Counted from the stretch's first letter, positions 10,635 to 19,883 are shown. The stretch: DNA of 64,000 nucleotides from Pseudomonas sp. G2-4 (GCF_030064125.1 NZ_CP125957.1:5512501-5576500), one strand, 5' to 3'. Translations and numbers: made by a program. Notes: generated by a model not told the origin, from the letters alone.

Positions 10635-11051
10635 TCACGGAGCTGTTCCAGAGCCGGTGCAACCCGCTGGCAGAAAATCTTGGGCGGCATTCGAACCACA
10701 TGTCCAAGACCCTGCGGACGAGCGAGAGAGCGTAATGGTCTTGCCCATTACCTGACTGGGGGCTTTCGTAAGGGTACACACAATGGTTCCCCCAGCGGCG
10801 GCCGAGCCTGTGACGGAAAACGTGCAGTTACTGGACGTCGGGAAGTTCATGTTGGTCGCCGACGGATCGGTGCCCTGATTGACCAGATCCTCGTATGGCA
10901 CCTTCAATGCGCTGATTTCCCCCAACCCGGCTGTCGCCTTCGCCCGCGCCTGGTACTTGGAATATTGCGGCAACGCAAACGTCGCCAGAATGCCAATGAT
11001 CGCCACAACGATCAGCAGCTCGATCAGGGTAAAACCACTCTGCTTATTCAT
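10635..11051 (-). CDS. pilA: Type IV major pilin
   Basis: The 138-residue prepilin that polymerises into the type IV pilus fibre. The leader is MNKQSG, cut by PilD after Gly6. The mature protein starts FTLIELLIVVAIIGILA with Glu5 of the mature chain, the hydrophobic helix shared by pilins. Four cysteines include a C-terminal pair (WTCGSN... and PAGC) that would form the disulfide-bonded D-region. The start at 11051 is chosen because the leader must be short and GGAG lies 8 bases before it. Its promoter is a sigma-54 site. It is divergent from pilBCD. Confidence 0.93.
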   Translation of the reverse strand: MNKQSGFTLIELLIVVAIIGILATFALPQYSKYQARAKATAGLGEISALKVPYEDLVNQGTDPSATNMNFPTSSNCTFSVTGSAAAGGTIVCTLTKAPSQVMGKTITLSRSSAGSWTCGSNAAQDFLPAGCTGSGTAP

Positions 11052-11099
11052 AAACATCTCCAATGCATGAGGCGAAATCTCATGACCTGAAACGGCCGT

Positions 11100-11115
11100 T
11101 GCACGGCACATGCCA
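11100..11115 (-). promoter_or_regulatory. Sigma-54 promoter of pilA
   Basis: Minus strand TGGCATGTGCCGTGCA. GG and GC are separated by 10 bases, with five of six matches at -24 and GTGC for TTGC at -12. It is 49 bp upstream of the pilA start. In P. aeruginosa, pilA is transcribed by RpoN with PilR, and pilS-pilR are in this window at 28.7-31.6 kb. Confidence 0.75.
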
Positions 11116-11275
11116 ACCCTGCGCGCCCTGCCGGCAAGGGGGTTCAACCAGTAAAGCTCCAGCGTCCTACCCCAACAACCGCACTATCTGACGTTTTTTG
11201 TCACCCTGCCCCGCTGGTTTGGCGTCGATGCTTGACTAGGCTATAAGTCATGAACTGTCCGCCGCCGGTATCCCC

Positions 11276-12976
11276 ATGAATGACATCGCCCTCAGCGGTT
11301 TGACCAAGCAACTGGTGCTGGCCGAACTGATCACCGAGCAAAGTGCGCAGCAGGCGTACCAACAGGCCCAGCGCAATCGCATGCCCCTGATCAGCTATCT
11401 GGTGCAGAACAAACTGGTGCAGAGCCGCCGGGTTGCTGAAATTGCCTCGGAGCATTTCGGCGTCGCCCTGCTGGACCTCAACAGCCTGGACAAGGACTCT
11501 CAGCCCATCGGGCTGGTCAGCGAAAAGCTGCTGCGTCAACATCACGCGCTGCCGCTGTGGCGGCGCGGCAACAAGTTGTTCGTGGGCATCTCCGACCCGA
11601 CCAATCACCAAGCCATCAATGACATTCAATTCAGTACCGGCCTCACCACCGAAGCCATCCTGGTGGAGGACGACAAGCTCAGCGATGCCATCGAGAAATT
11701 CTTCGAATCCAGCAGTACAGGCCTGGAAGGCATGGGCGACGTCGATCTCGACGGCCTGGACATCGAATCGATCGACGATTCCAAGCAGGAGTCCATCGGC
11801 GGCATGGACACCGACGACGCCCCGGTGGTGCGCTTCGTCAACAAGATGTTGCTGGACGCGATCAAGGGCGGCTCTTCCGACCTGCATTTCGAGCCCTACG
11901 AAAAAACCTACCGCGTGCGGGTGCGCACCGACGGCATCCTTCGGGAAGTGGCCAAGCCGCCGATCCAACTGGCCACCCGCATCGCCGCCCGCCTCAAGGT
12001 CATGGCCAGCCTCGATATTTCCGAACGGCGCAAACCCCAGGATGGACGGCTGAAAATGCGCCTGTCGAAAAACAAATCCATCGACTTCCGGGTCAACACC
12101 CTGCCCACGCTCTGGGGCGAAAAAGTGGTGATCCGGATCCTCGACCCATCCAGTGCGCAAATGGGCATCGATGCCCTGGGCTATGAACCGGACCAGAAAG
12201 ACCTGTACATGGCGGCCCTCAAGCAGCCACAGGGGCTGATCCTGGTGACCGGGCCGACCGGCTCGGGCAAGACCGTGTCGCTGTACACCGGGCTGAACAT
12301 CCTCAACACCGTGGACATCAATATTTCCACCGCCGAAGACCCAGTGGAAATCAACATGGAAGGCATCAACCAGGTCAACGTGAACCCGCGCCAGGGGCTG
12401 GATTTTGCCCAGGCCCTGCGCTCGTTCCTGCGCCAGGACCCGGATGTGATCATGGTCGGCGAGATCCGCGACCTGGAAACCGCCGAAATCGCCATCAAGG
12501 CCGCCCAGACCGGGCACCTGGTGCTCTCCACGCTGCACACCAACAGCGCCGCCGAAACCCTGATCCGCCTGCAGAACATGGGCATCCCTGGCTTCAACAT
12601 CGCCACCGCGGTGCACCTGATCATCGCCCAGCGGCTGGCGCGCAAGCTGTGCACCCATTGCAAGAAAGCCATCGAGATTCCCGAGGAAACCCTGCTCAAG
12701 GAAGGTTTCCCCCGGGAACGCATCGGTACATTCACGATCTATGAGCCGGTCGGTTGTGAACAGTGCAACCACGGTTACAAAGGGCGCGTGGGGGTCTACG
12801 AAGTGGTCAAGAACACGCCCGAACTGCAACGGTTGATCATGGCCGAGGGCAACTCGCTGGAAATCGACCTGCAGATGCGCAAAGACGGTTTCAACGACCT
12901 ACGCACCTCGGGGCTGCAAAAAGTGATGCAGGGCGTCACCAGCCTCGAGGAAATCAACCGGGTCACCAAGGATTGA
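11276..12976 (+). CDS. pilB: Type IV pilus extension ATPase
   Basis: PilB is the cytoplasmic hexameric ATPase that powers pilus polymerisation. The 566 residues show an N-terminal MshEN/T2SSE_N-type domain, the Walker A motif GPTGSGKT at residues 326-333, the Asp box (GEIRDLETAEIA) and the His box (LHTNSAAETL). A zinc tetracysteine is seen as CTHC and CEQC near the C-terminus. It is first in the pilB-pilC-pilD cluster and is followed by pilC with a 2-base gap. It is divergent from pilA, so the two share a 224-bp regulatory region. Confidence 0.96.
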   Translation: MNDIALSGLTKQLVLAELITEQSAQQAYQQAQRNRMPLISYLVQNKLVQSRRVAEIASEHFGVALLDLNSLDKDSQPIGLVSEKLLRQHHALPLWRRGNKLFVGISDPTNHQAINDIQFSTGLTTEAILVEDDKLSDAIEKFFESSSTGLEGMGDVDLDGLDIESIDDSKQESIGGMDTDDAPVVRFVNKMLLDAIKGGSSDLHFEPYEKTYRVRVRTDGILREVAKPPIQLATRIAARLKVMASLDISERRKPQDGRLKMRLSKNKSIDFRVNTLPTLWGEKVVIRILDPSSAQMGIDALGYEPDQKDLYMAALKQPQGLILVTGPTGSGKTVSLYTGLNILNTVDINISTAEDPVEINMEGINQVNVNPRQGLDFAQALRSFLRQDPDVIMVGEIRDLETAEIAIKAAQTGHLVLSTLHTNSAAETLIRLQNMGIPGFNIATAVHLIIAQRLARKLCTHCKKAIEIPEETLLKEGFPRERIGTFTIYEPVGCEQCNHGYKGRVGVYEVVKNTPELQRLIMAEGNSLEIDLQMRKDGFNDLRTSGLQKVMQGVTSLEEINRVTKD

Positions 12977-12978
12977 AC

Positions 12979-14196
12979 ATGGCGGTCAAAGCAGTCAAAA
13001 CCGATGTCTACACGTGGGAAGGCAAGGACCGCAAAGGCACGAAAATGAGCGGCGAACTGACCGGTCAGAGCCCAGCCCTGATCAAGGCTCAGTTACGCAA
13101 ACAGGGCATCAGCCCGGAGAAGGTACGCAAGAAGTCCACCTCGATATTCAGCAAGGGCAAGCGCATCAAGCCGTTGGACATCGCCCTGTTCACCCGCCAG
13201 ATGGCGACGATGCTCAAGGCCGGCGTGCCCCTGTTGCAGGCGTTCGACATCATTGGCGAGGGCTTCGACAACGCCAACATGCGCAAGCTGGTGGACGAGG
13301 TGAAACAGGAAGTCGCGGCCGGCAACAGCTTCGCGGCGTCGTTGCGCAAGTGCCCGCAGTATTTCGACGAGTTGTACTGCAACTTGGTGGACGCCGGTGA
13401 ACAGGCCGGTGCCCTGGACACGTTGCTGGACCGGGTCGCGACCTACAAGGAAAAGAGCGAAGCGCTCAAAGCCAAGATCAAGAAAGCCATGACCTACCCG
13501 GCGGCCGTGGTGGTGGTCGCGGCCGTGGTCACCGGCATCCTGTTGGTCAAGGTGGTGCCGCAATTCGAGTCGGTCTTTTCAGGGTTTGGCGCAGAGCTAC
13601 CGGCCTTCACGGTGATGGTCATTGGCCTGTCGGAGTTCTTGCAGGAATGGTGGTGGGTAGTGCTTGGCGGTTTGGTCGGGGCGTTTTTTGGTGTGAAATA
13701 CGCCCTCAGGCGTTCCGAGCGTTTTCGCGACTGGCGCGATAAATGGCTGCTCAAGCTGCCGCTGATAGGCAGCTTGATGTACAAGTCCGCCGTGGCTCGC
13801 TACGCCCGGACGCTGTCCACCACATTCGCCGCCGGCGTACCGCTGGTGGAGGCCCTGGATTCGGTCTCGGGCGCCACCGGCAACGTGGTGTTCAAGCGCG
13901 CGGTGCAGCGCATTCGCCAGGATGTCTCGACCGGGATGCAGTTGAATTTTTCCATGCGCGCCTCCGGCATCTTTCCCAACCTGGCGATCCAGATGACCGC
14001 CATCGGCGAAGAATCCGGCGCGTTGGACGACATGCTCGACAAGGTGGCGAGTTTTTATGAGGCCGAGGTGGACAATCTGGTGGACAACCTCACCAGCCTG
14101 ATGGAACCCTTCATCATGGTGGTCCTGGGGGTGGTCGTCGGTGGCCTGGTGGTTGCCATGTACCTGCCCATCTTTCAACTTGGCTCTGCGATCTGA
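12979..14196 (+). CDS. pilC: Type IV pilus inner-membrane platform protein
   Basis: PilC is the membrane platform that links PilB to the growing pilus. The 405 residues carry the two T2SSF repeats, around residues 70-195 and 270-395, each with a membrane helix (PAAVVVVAAVVTGILLVKVVP; LMEPFIMVVLGVVVGGLVVA). The first repeat begins FTRQMATMLKAGVPLLQAFD and the second RYARTLSTTFAAGVPLVEALD, showing the internal duplication. The ATG at 12979 follows the pilB stop by 2 bases and is preferred over a longer frame that overlaps pilB. Confidence 0.96.
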   Translation: MAVKAVKTDVYTWEGKDRKGTKMSGELTGQSPALIKAQLRKQGISPEKVRKKSTSIFSKGKRIKPLDIALFTRQMATMLKAGVPLLQAFDIIGEGFDNANMRKLVDEVKQEVAAGNSFAASLRKCPQYFDELYCNLVDAGEQAGALDTLLDRVATYKEKSEALKAKIKKAMTYPAAVVVVAAVVTGILLVKVVPQFESVFSGFGAELPAFTVMVIGLSEFLQEWWWVVLGGLVGAFFGVKYALRRSERFRDWRDKWLLKLPLIGSLMYKSAVARYARTLSTTFAAGVPLVEALDSVSGATGNVVFKRAVQRIRQDVSTGMQLNFSMRASGIFPNLAIQMTAIGEESGALDDMLDKVASFYEAEVDNLVDNLTSLMEPFIMVVLGVVVGGLVVAMYLPIFQLGSAI

Positions 14197-14197
14197 C

Positions 14198-15067
14198 ATG
14201 CCCCTGACTGATTTCTTCGTGCTCTATCCCCTGGCCTTCGTGCTCACTGCGTTATTGCTCGGATTGATCGTCGGCAGCTTCCTCAATGTACTGGTGTGGC
14301 GCCTGCCGAAGATGCTCACCCGCGAATGGCGCGTGCAAGCCCATGACCTGCTGGGCCTGCCGGCCGAAGCGCCCGGCCCGGTCTACAACCTGATGCTGCC
14401 GCATTCCCAGTGCCCTCACTGTGGTCATCGTATTCGCGCCTGGGAAAATATCCCGTTGTTGAGCTACCTGATGTTGCGCGGTCGCTGTTCCAACTGCACC
14501 GCGCCCATCGGCAGGCGCTACCCGCTGACCGAACTGGCCTGCGGCGCCTTGTCAGCGTTCGTCGCCTGGCACTTCGGCTTTGGCTGGCAAGCCGTGATGG
14601 TGATGGTGTTGAGCTGGGGCCTGCTGGGCATGAGCCTGATCGACGCCGAGCATCAATTGCTGCCCGATACCCTGGTGCTGCCGTTGTTATGGCTGGGCTT
14701 GATCGTCAACAGCTTCGAGCTGTTCGTGCCCTTGGACCAGGCGATGTGGGGCGCGGTGGCCGGCTATCTGGCGCTGTGGTCGGTGTTCTGGGTGTTCAAG
14801 CTGATCACCGGCAAGGAAGGCATGGGCTATGGGGATTTCAAGTTGCTGGCGATGCTGGGGGCCTGGGGCGGCTGGCAGATCCTGCCGCTGACCTTGTTGC
14901 TGTCGTCGCTGGTGGGCGCCGTGGTCGGGGTCATTGTGCTGCGCCTGCGCGATGCCCCGGGGTCGACGCAGATCCCCTTCGGCCCCTATCTAGCGATTGC
15001 CGGCTGGATTGCCTTGCTCTGGGGTGGTCAAATAACAGACTTCTATTGGCAGTCTGTCGGTCTCTAA
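14198..15067 (+). CDS. pilD: Prepilin peptidase / N-methyltransferase
   Basis: PilD cuts the leader from type IV prepilins and type II secretion pseudopilins and methylates the new N-terminal Phe. The 289-residue membrane protein has the zinc cysteines Cys72, Cys75, Cys97 and Cys100 in the cytoplasmic loop, and the two catalytic aspartates of this aspartic protease family, Asp149 (SLIDAEH) and Asp213 (GMGYGDFK). It starts one base after the pilC stop. Its substrates encoded here are PilA, PilE, PilV, PilW, PilX, FimU and FimT. Confidence 0.96.
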   Translation: MPLTDFFVLYPLAFVLTALLLGLIVGSFLNVLVWRLPKMLTREWRVQAHDLLGLPAEAPGPVYNLMLPHSQCPHCGHRIRAWENIPLLSYLMLRGRCSNCTAPIGRRYPLTELACGALSAFVAWHFGFGWQAVMVMVLSWGLLGMSLIDAEHQLLPDTLVLPLLWLGLIVNSFELFVPLDQAMWGAVAGYLALWSVFWVFKLITGKEGMGYGDFKLLAMLGAWGGWQILPLTLLLSSLVGAVVGVIVLRLRDAPGSTQIPFGPYLAIAGWIALLWGGQITDFYWQSVGL

Positions 15068-15079
15068 TGTCGATCTTTT

Positions 15080-15703
15080 ATGAATAACCCTGCGGAAAAA
15101 CCCTGGATTCTCGGCCTGACCGGTGGCATCGGCAGCGGCAAAAGCGCGGCCGCCCAGCACTTCATCGACCTGGGCGTGCATGTCATCGACGCCGATCACG
15201 CGGCGCGCTGGGTGGTTGAACCAGGACGTCCGGCGCTGGCTGACATCGCTGAACACTTCGGCCCGGGCGTATTGCAAAGCGACGGCACGCTGGACCGAGC
15301 GGCCCTGCGCAAACTGATCTTCGAAAATACCGAGGAGCGCCGCTGGCTCGAGGCGCTGCTGCATCCGCTGATCGCCGAGGAAATCGCTCACCATCTGGCT
15401 CAGGCACAATCGCCCTACGCGATTCTGGTATCGCCGCTGTTGATCGAGTCGGGCCAGTACGCCATGACCCAGCGGATCCTGGTGATCGATGCACCGGAAC
15501 ACCTACAGATCGAACGTACCTTGCAGCGCGACCAGACCAGCGAGCAGCAGGTCCAGGCGATCCTCAAGGCCCAGTCCAGCCGCCAGGACCGCCTGAGCCA
15601 TGCCGACGACGTGGTGGTCAACGACCGCGACCTCGCCTGGCTGCACAGCGAGGTCGAGCGCCTGCATCACTTTTACCTTACTTTGCGTGGAGGCCAATCA
15701 TGA
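15080..15703 (+). CDS. coaE: Dephospho-CoA kinase
   Basis: CoaE phosphorylates dephospho-CoA, the last step of CoA synthesis. The 207 residues carry the P-loop GGIGSGKS at 15-22, VIDADHAAR for substrate binding, and the family's VSPLLIESG lid region. It lies 12 bp after pilD and overlaps yacG by 4 bp (ATGA), the conserved pilBCD-coaE-yacG order of pseudomonads. Confidence 0.95.
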   Translation: MNNPAEKPWILGLTGGIGSGKSAAAQHFIDLGVHVIDADHAARWVVEPGRPALADIAEHFGPGVLQSDGTLDRAALRKLIFENTEERRWLEALLHPLIAEEIAHHLAQAQSPYAILVSPLLIESGQYAMTQRILVIDAPEHLQIERTLQRDQTSEQQVQAILKAQSSRQDRLSHADDVVVNDRDLAWLHSEVERLHHFYLTLRGGQS

Positions 15704-15906
15704 GCCAAACCCCAACCGTTGATTGCCCAACTTGTGGCGCCCCAGTGGAATGGAGCCCGGAGAACACCTTCCGGCCGTTCTGTTCCGATCGCTGCAAACT
15801 GATCGACCTGGGCGCCTGGGCGTCGGAAGAACACAAGATCCCGGTCAGCCCCGATGCCGAGGATGAGCTGTTCAGCGAGGATTTCGAGCCTCGCTCGCAC
15901 CATTAA
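15700..15906 (+). CDS. yacG: DNA gyrase inhibitor YacG (zinc protein)
   Basis: A 68-residue zinc-binding protein. Its E. coli homologue binds GyrB and blocks DNA binding by gyrase. The four zinc ligands are Cys9, Cys12, Cys28 and Cys32 (CPTC and CSDRC). The acidic C-terminal tail ([12 protein letters not shown]) fits the gyrase-binding region. Its ATG overlaps the coaE stop. Its TAA stop interlocks with the stop of the convergent gene on the other strand at the shared TTAA. Confidence 0.94.
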   Translation: MSQTPTVDCPTCGAPVEWSPENTFRPFCSDRCKLIDLGAWASEEHKIPVSPDAEDELFSEDFEPRSHH

Positions 15907-16118
15907 GGCCGCATGAAACCGTAGTCCTGCTCATCGTCGAGGTTTTCCGCCAGGAAACTCAACTCATCGGCCAGATCTTCAACGCTGCGCACTGTCTTGC
16001 TCTGTTGCACGATCGCACTGAGCAGGGCACGCAGGCTCAAGCCCGGGTCGAAGCCGATCTCCATCGCGGCATCGTGGCTACGCCTGATCTCTTGTCTCGC
16101 CCACTCATAAACACTCAT
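15903..16118 (-). CDS. Conserved hypothetical protein, 71 residues
   Basis: A small soluble protein of unknown function, starting [18 protein letters not shown] and rich in helix-forming residues, with an acidic C-terminus ([11 protein letters not shown]). A homologue sits next to yacG in P. aeruginosa (PA4531, from memory). The ATG at 16118 has AGGAG seven bases upstream and is preferred over a longer frame. Its stop overlaps that of yacG by 3 bp, tail to tail. Confidence 0.72.
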   Translation of the reverse strand: MSVYEWARQEIRRSHDAAMEIGFDPGLSLRALLSAIVQQSKTVRSVEDLADELSFLAENLDDEQDYGFMRP

Positions 16119-16181
16119 GGTTGTACTCCTGGAAGTTTTCCAGAGCATGAAGGGCGCCTGCCCGGCCAGCCTTGATGTGAA

Positions 16182-16868
16182 TCAAGGCTTGTCGTCATCG
16201 TTCCAGGGTGCCGACAGGTAGCGCGTGCGGTTGAACGTCTCCAGCCATTCAGGGCTGAACACCACCAACGCACTGATCACCATGCCGTTGATGAAGGCCT
16301 CGGGGAAGATGATCAGCCAGAGATAGCCGATGAAATCCTCCAGCCAGTAAGGCATGGCAAATAGGCCGTCGTACCAGAGCAAACCGAGCCCCAGCAGCAG
16401 GCACAACAATGCCGAAAGCGCGGCGGCGAGGAATCCCGAACAGAAGATGTACACAAACAGATTGCGCGGCTGGGCGCGCTCCACCAGGATCGCGCAACAC
16501 TCGGTGACCAGCACTGGCAACAGGATCAGCAACGCACCGTTGACGCCCACCGCCGCCATGTCCTGGCGGCCCAGCAGCACCAGCGCAAGTTGGGCACAAA
16601 AGCCACCGAGGATCGCCAGCGGCCAGTCCAGCAGCAAGGTCACGGCGGTCATGCCGATAAAGTGATACGAGACGCCCGTGTCGAAGTCCCGTCGCACCAG
16701 CCACAATAGGAACAGCGCCAGCACCGTGCCGAACAGCAAGTGTTGGCGACGGTTGTCAGTGAACAGCTCGACCCACGGCGCCCGCGCCACCGCCCAGACC
16801 AACACCGGCACGTAGATCAGCCAGCCGCCCGCCAAGGTCTGTGGTGAGAGTAACTCGGCACCGATCAT
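16182..16868 (-). CDS. Energy-coupling factor type ABC transporter permease (predicted)
   Basis: A 228-residue integral membrane protein with about six or seven hydrophobic helices (for example GTVLALFLLWLVRR and LSALLCLLLGLGLLW). The pattern SYHFIGMTAVTLLLDWPLAILGG resembles the CbiM-like/COG3235 group of energy-coupling factor permeases, which take up vitamins or metal ions. No ATPase partner is nearby, so the substrate is unknown. AGGAG precedes the chosen ATG. A longer frame upstream runs through a REP repeat and is not credible. Confidence 0.65.
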   Translation of the reverse strand: MIGAELLSPQTLAGGWLIYVPVLVWAVARAPWVELFTDNRRQHLLFGTVLALFLLWLVRRDFDTGVSYHFIGMTAVTLLLDWPLAILGGFCAQLALVLLGRQDMAAVGVNGALLILLPVLVTECCAILVERAQPRNLFVYIFCSGFLAAALSALLCLLLGLGLLWYDGLFAMPYWLEDFIGYLWLIIFPEAFINGMVISALVVFSPEWLETFNRTRYLSAPWNDDDKP

Positions 16869-16910
16869 GGGACTGCTCCTTTCGCTTGTCCTTGCATCAA
16901 ACAGGCTGTT

Positions 16911-17002
16911 GTGGCGAGGGAGCTTGCTCCCGCTGGGCGTGAAGCAGACCCAAAGAATTTGCGACCGCTTCGCGCTCAAGCGGGAGCAAGCTCCCTCGCC
17001 AC
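16911..17002. repeat. REP pair (family B)
   Basis: Facing copies of GTGGCGAGGGAGCTTGCTCC between the divergent permease and DUF1780 genes. It lies in the shared upstream region of both genes, an unusual position, since most copies here lie after genes. Confidence 0.88.
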
Positions 17003-17099
17003 GGTGACTTCAAGCCAGCAGTCTACACCCCACCATAAAGCCGCCATTAATCAACGCAACCCTTTCAGCTTGTCGCAATTGAACGCTAAGCTTGGGCTC

Positions 17100-17726
17100 A
17101 TGGATGACTCCGATTATTTACGCCTGCTGACCATCGCGGCCGAGCAAGCCAACGCCTTTCTCTCCAATGCCCGCAAATGGGAGCGTGAGCGTTGGGTCTG
17201 CCAGCGTCTGCTGCAAGGGCTGAACGTACCCTATCGCGCCGACGAGTTCGCCCCCGCAGGCGAGCCGCCGGACGTGTTGTTTCGGGATGCCAACTTCGAG
17301 GTGTTTTTCGTCCTCGACGAAGGCCGGCGCCTCAATGACGAGTGGCGCGACGAACTGCAACGCCGCCGCAGCGCCTTCTCCCTGAGCCAACTGGTGCGCC
17401 GCGAAGCCAAGCCCCGGCGGATCCCGGCCAATGAGTTCCTGATGCGGCTGGCCCCGACCCTGCGCAAGAAGGCCCACAACTACACCGAGCGCGGCATGGA
17501 CTTGGGGGAGCTGGACATCATTGCTTTCGCCAGCCTCAAGCGCGAAGTGCTGGACCTTAATAGCCACTTCCCGCCGCCCACCGAATACCTGCGCCAGGGT
17601 TGGCGCTCGCTGTCGCTGGTGGGACCGACGTTCGCCCGAGTGCTGTTCGCCCATCCCGATGCACCGGACTTCCTGCGGGGCAACCTGGGGCGCAGCATTG
17701 TGTTCGATGTCGGGATAAGCCTGTGA
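17100..17726 (+). CDS. DUF1780 protein
   Basis: A 208-residue cytoplasmic protein matching the DUF1780 family of pseudomonads. It starts MDDSDYLRLLTIAAEQANAF and is rich in charged residues; a nuclease-like fold has been suggested for the family, but no catalytic residue can be assigned here. Its TGA stop overlaps the GTG start of the MOSC gene, so the two are translationally coupled. The ATG at 17100 is chosen because the frame before it lies in a REP repeat. Confidence 0.75.
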   Translation: MDDSDYLRLLTIAAEQANAFLSNARKWERERWVCQRLLQGLNVPYRADEFAPAGEPPDVLFRDANFEVFFVLDEGRRLNDEWRDELQRRRSAFSLSQLVRREAKPRRIPANEFLMRLAPTLRKKAHNYTERGMDLGELDIIAFASLKREVLDLNSHFPPPTEYLRQGWRSLSLVGPTFARVLFAHPDAPDFLRGNLGRSIVFDVGISL

Positions 17727-18250
17727 GTCCATTACAGGAACTGATTGCCACCGTGCCCCAGCAAGGCCGCGTACGCTGGATTGGCGTGCGACCCCAAGGC
17801 CATGCGCCCATGCTCGAGCTGGACGCCGTGGAGGCACGCCTGGAGGCTGGCCTGACGGGCGACCATGCCCGTCCCGGCGTGCGCAATGCGCGGCAAGTCA
17901 CCTTGATTCAATGGGAACACCTGGCCGTGATCGCCTCGCTAATGGGACGCCCGGCGGATCGCCCCGTTTTACCGCAAGAACTGCGACGCAACATCGTGGT
18001 CAGCGGTATCAATCTGTTCAGCCTCAAGGGCCGGCGCTTTCGCATCGGCCAGGCTCTCTTCGAAACCACCGGTTGGTGCCAGCCGTGTGCGCGGCTGGAG
18101 CGCAACCTTGGGGAAGGTACGTTCCAGGCCGTACGCGGCCATGGCGGAATCACCGCACGGGTGTTAAAAAGTGGAATCATTCGCCTGGATGACAGCTTGA
18201 GTGTCGAACCCGTTCCAGCGAGCGGCTACGCTGCTTTCAATGCCGGATAG
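17723..18250 (+). CDS. MOSC-domain protein
   Basis: MOSC proteins bind sulfur carriers or molybdenum cofactor; bacterial stand-alone forms such as YiiM detoxify N-hydroxylated bases. This 175-residue protein has the conserved segments GLTGDHARPG, ELRRNIVVSGIN and the cysteine motif TGWCQPCARLE, where the second Cys position is the putative sulfur-binding residue. The start is a GTG at 17723 overlapping the previous stop (GTGA). An ATG-started longer frame would overlap DUF1780 by over 100 bp. Confidence 0.82.
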   Translation: MSPLQELIATVPQQGRVRWIGVRPQGHAPMLELDAVEARLEAGLTGDHARPGVRNARQVTLIQWEHLAVIASLMGRPADRPVLPQELRRNIVVSGINLFSLKGRRFRIGQALFETTGWCQPCARLERNLGEGTFQAVRGHGGITARVLKSGIIRLDDSLSVEPVPASGYAAFNAG

Positions 18251-18302
18251 CCAGACGCTGTAGCGTCTACACCTTTCGCAACGTCTACCTGACGAGGCCT
18301 TT

Positions 18303-18476
18303 ATGACCAGCCGCCTGAACCCAGAAGACCAGAAGCATGTCGAAGAGTACCTGCAACTGTCCCAGCACCGAGTCGAGCGCCGGCCTTTCCGGCCATGGAT
18401 GCTCCTGGTGGTGGTGGTGGCCGTGACCATCGGCCTGGGCCTGTTGAGCCGAATGATCAGTTACCTGACGCTATGA
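18303..18476 (+). CDS. DUF3094 small membrane protein
   Basis: A 57-residue protein with a hydrophilic N-terminal half (NPEDQKHVEEYLQLSQH) and one C-terminal membrane helix (WMLLVVVVAVTIGLGLL). It matches the DUF3094 family found between the MOSC and ndh genes in pseudomonads. No function is known to me. It is preceded by GAGG and followed by ndh after 60 bp, so it may belong to the ndh transcript. Confidence 0.75.
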   Translation: MTSRLNPEDQKHVEEYLQLSQHRVERRPFRPWMLLVVVVAVTIGLGLLSRMISYLTL

Positions 18477-18536
18477 AGCGCGTCGCGCTCGCTCGGGTAA
18501 CGGCACCGATTTCCTTTAGCCTTGCGAGATATCCCC

Positions 18537-19835
18537 ATGACTCATCGAATTGTCATCGTTGGCGGCGGCGCCGGCGGCCTGGAGTTGGCTACCCGTCTGG
18601 GTAAGACTCTGGGCAAGCGTGGCACGGCCAGTGTGATGCTGGTCGACGCGAACCTGACCCACATCTGGAAACCGCTGCTGCACGAAGTGGCCGCCGGATC
18701 CCTGAACTCCTCCGAAGACGAACTCAACTACGTCGCCCAGGCAAAATGGAACCACTTCGAGTTCCAGCTGGGGCGTATGAGCGGCCTGGATCGCGAGCGC
18801 AAGCGAATCCAACTGGCCGCCACCTACGACGAGGCCGGCCTGGAGCTGTTACCGGCCCGGGAGCTGGGCTACGACTCCCTGGTGATTGCCGTCGGCAGCA
18901 CCACCAATGACTTCGGCACCGAAGGCGCGGCGCAGCACTGCCTGTTTCTTGATACCCGCAAGCAGGCCGAGCGCTTCCATCAGCAATTGCTCAACCATTA
19001 CCTGCGCGCCCACGCCGGCCAGACCGATGTGGTGGAACGCATCAGCGTCGCCATCGTCGGAGCCGGTGCGACCGGCGTCGAACTGGCGGCCGAGCTGCAT
19101 AACGCCGCCCACGAGCTGGCGGCCTACGGCCTGGATCGGATCAAACCGGAGAACATGCACATCACCCTGATCGAGGCGGGTCCACGGGTCTTGCCGGCGC
19201 TGCCGGAGCGTATCGGCGGACCGGTGCACAAGACTCTGGAGAAACTCGGGGTCAATGTCATGACCAACGCCGCCGTCAGCCAGGTGACCGCCGACAGCCT
19301 GATTACCGCGGACGGCCAGGTGATCGACGCGAGCCTGAAAGTCTGGGCCGCCGGGATTCGCGCACCGGATTTCCTCAAGGAAATCGACGGGCTGGAAACC
19401 AACCGGATCAACCAGCTGCAAGTACTGCCAACACTACAGACCACCCGTGACGAGAACATCTTCGCCTTCGGCGACTGCGCCGCCTGCCCACAACCCGGCA
19501 GCGATCGCAATGTTCCGCCCCGCGCCCAGGCCGCGCATCAGCAGGCATCGCTGCTGGCCAGATCCCTGAAGCTGCGTATCGAAGGCAAGGCCCTGCCGCA
19601 CTACAAATACACCGACTACGGCTCGCTGATCTCGCTGTCGCGGTTCTCGGCAGTAGGCAACCTGATGGGTAACCTGACCGGCAGCGTGATGCTCGAAGGC
19701 TGGTTGGCGCGGATGTTCTACGTGTCGCTGTACCGCATGCACCAGATGGCACTGTATGGCATGTTTCGCACGGCGATGTTGATGCTGGGCAGCAAGATCG
19801 GACGTGGCACCGAGCCACGGCTGAAGTTGCACTGA
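18537..19835 (+). CDS. ndh: Type II NADH dehydrogenase (NADH:quinone oxidoreductase)
   Basis: A single-subunit, non-proton-pumping NADH dehydrogenase of the respiratory chain, peripheral on the inner membrane. The 432 residues have the FAD-binding VGGGAGGLELATRL at the N-terminus and the NADH-binding IVGAGATGVELAAEL near residue 175. ENIFAFGDCAACP is the second FAD contact. The C-terminal amphipathic region (LYRMHQMALYGMF) fits membrane attachment. The start at 18537 removes five doubtful residues of a longer frame. Confidence 0.9.
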   Translation: MTHRIVIVGGGAGGLELATRLGKTLGKRGTASVMLVDANLTHIWKPLLHEVAAGSLNSSEDELNYVAQAKWNHFEFQLGRMSGLDRERKRIQLAATYDEAGLELLPARELGYDSLVIAVGSTTNDFGTEGAAQHCLFLDTRKQAERFHQQLLNHYLRAHAGQTDVVERISVAIVGAGATGVELAAELHNAAHELAAYGLDRIKPENMHITLIEAGPRVLPALPERIGGPVHKTLEKLGVNVMTNAAVSQVTADSLITADGQVIDASLKVWAAGIRAPDFLKEIDGLETNRINQLQVLPTLQTTRDENIFAFGDCAACPQPGSDRNVPPRAQAAHQQASLLARSLKLRIEGKALPHYKYTDYGSLISLSRFSAVGNLMGNLTGSVMLEGWLARMFYVSLYRMHQMALYGMFRTAMLMLGSKIGRGTEPRLKLH

Positions 19836-19883
19836 GGCCTGACTGACGATTGCGCTGGATCAGCAATATTGATGCTGAATGAT

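Noticed and set aside
16869..16979. N-terminal extension of the permease frame
   Set aside because: It reads through a REP repeat, and the shorter start has AGGAG at the right distance.
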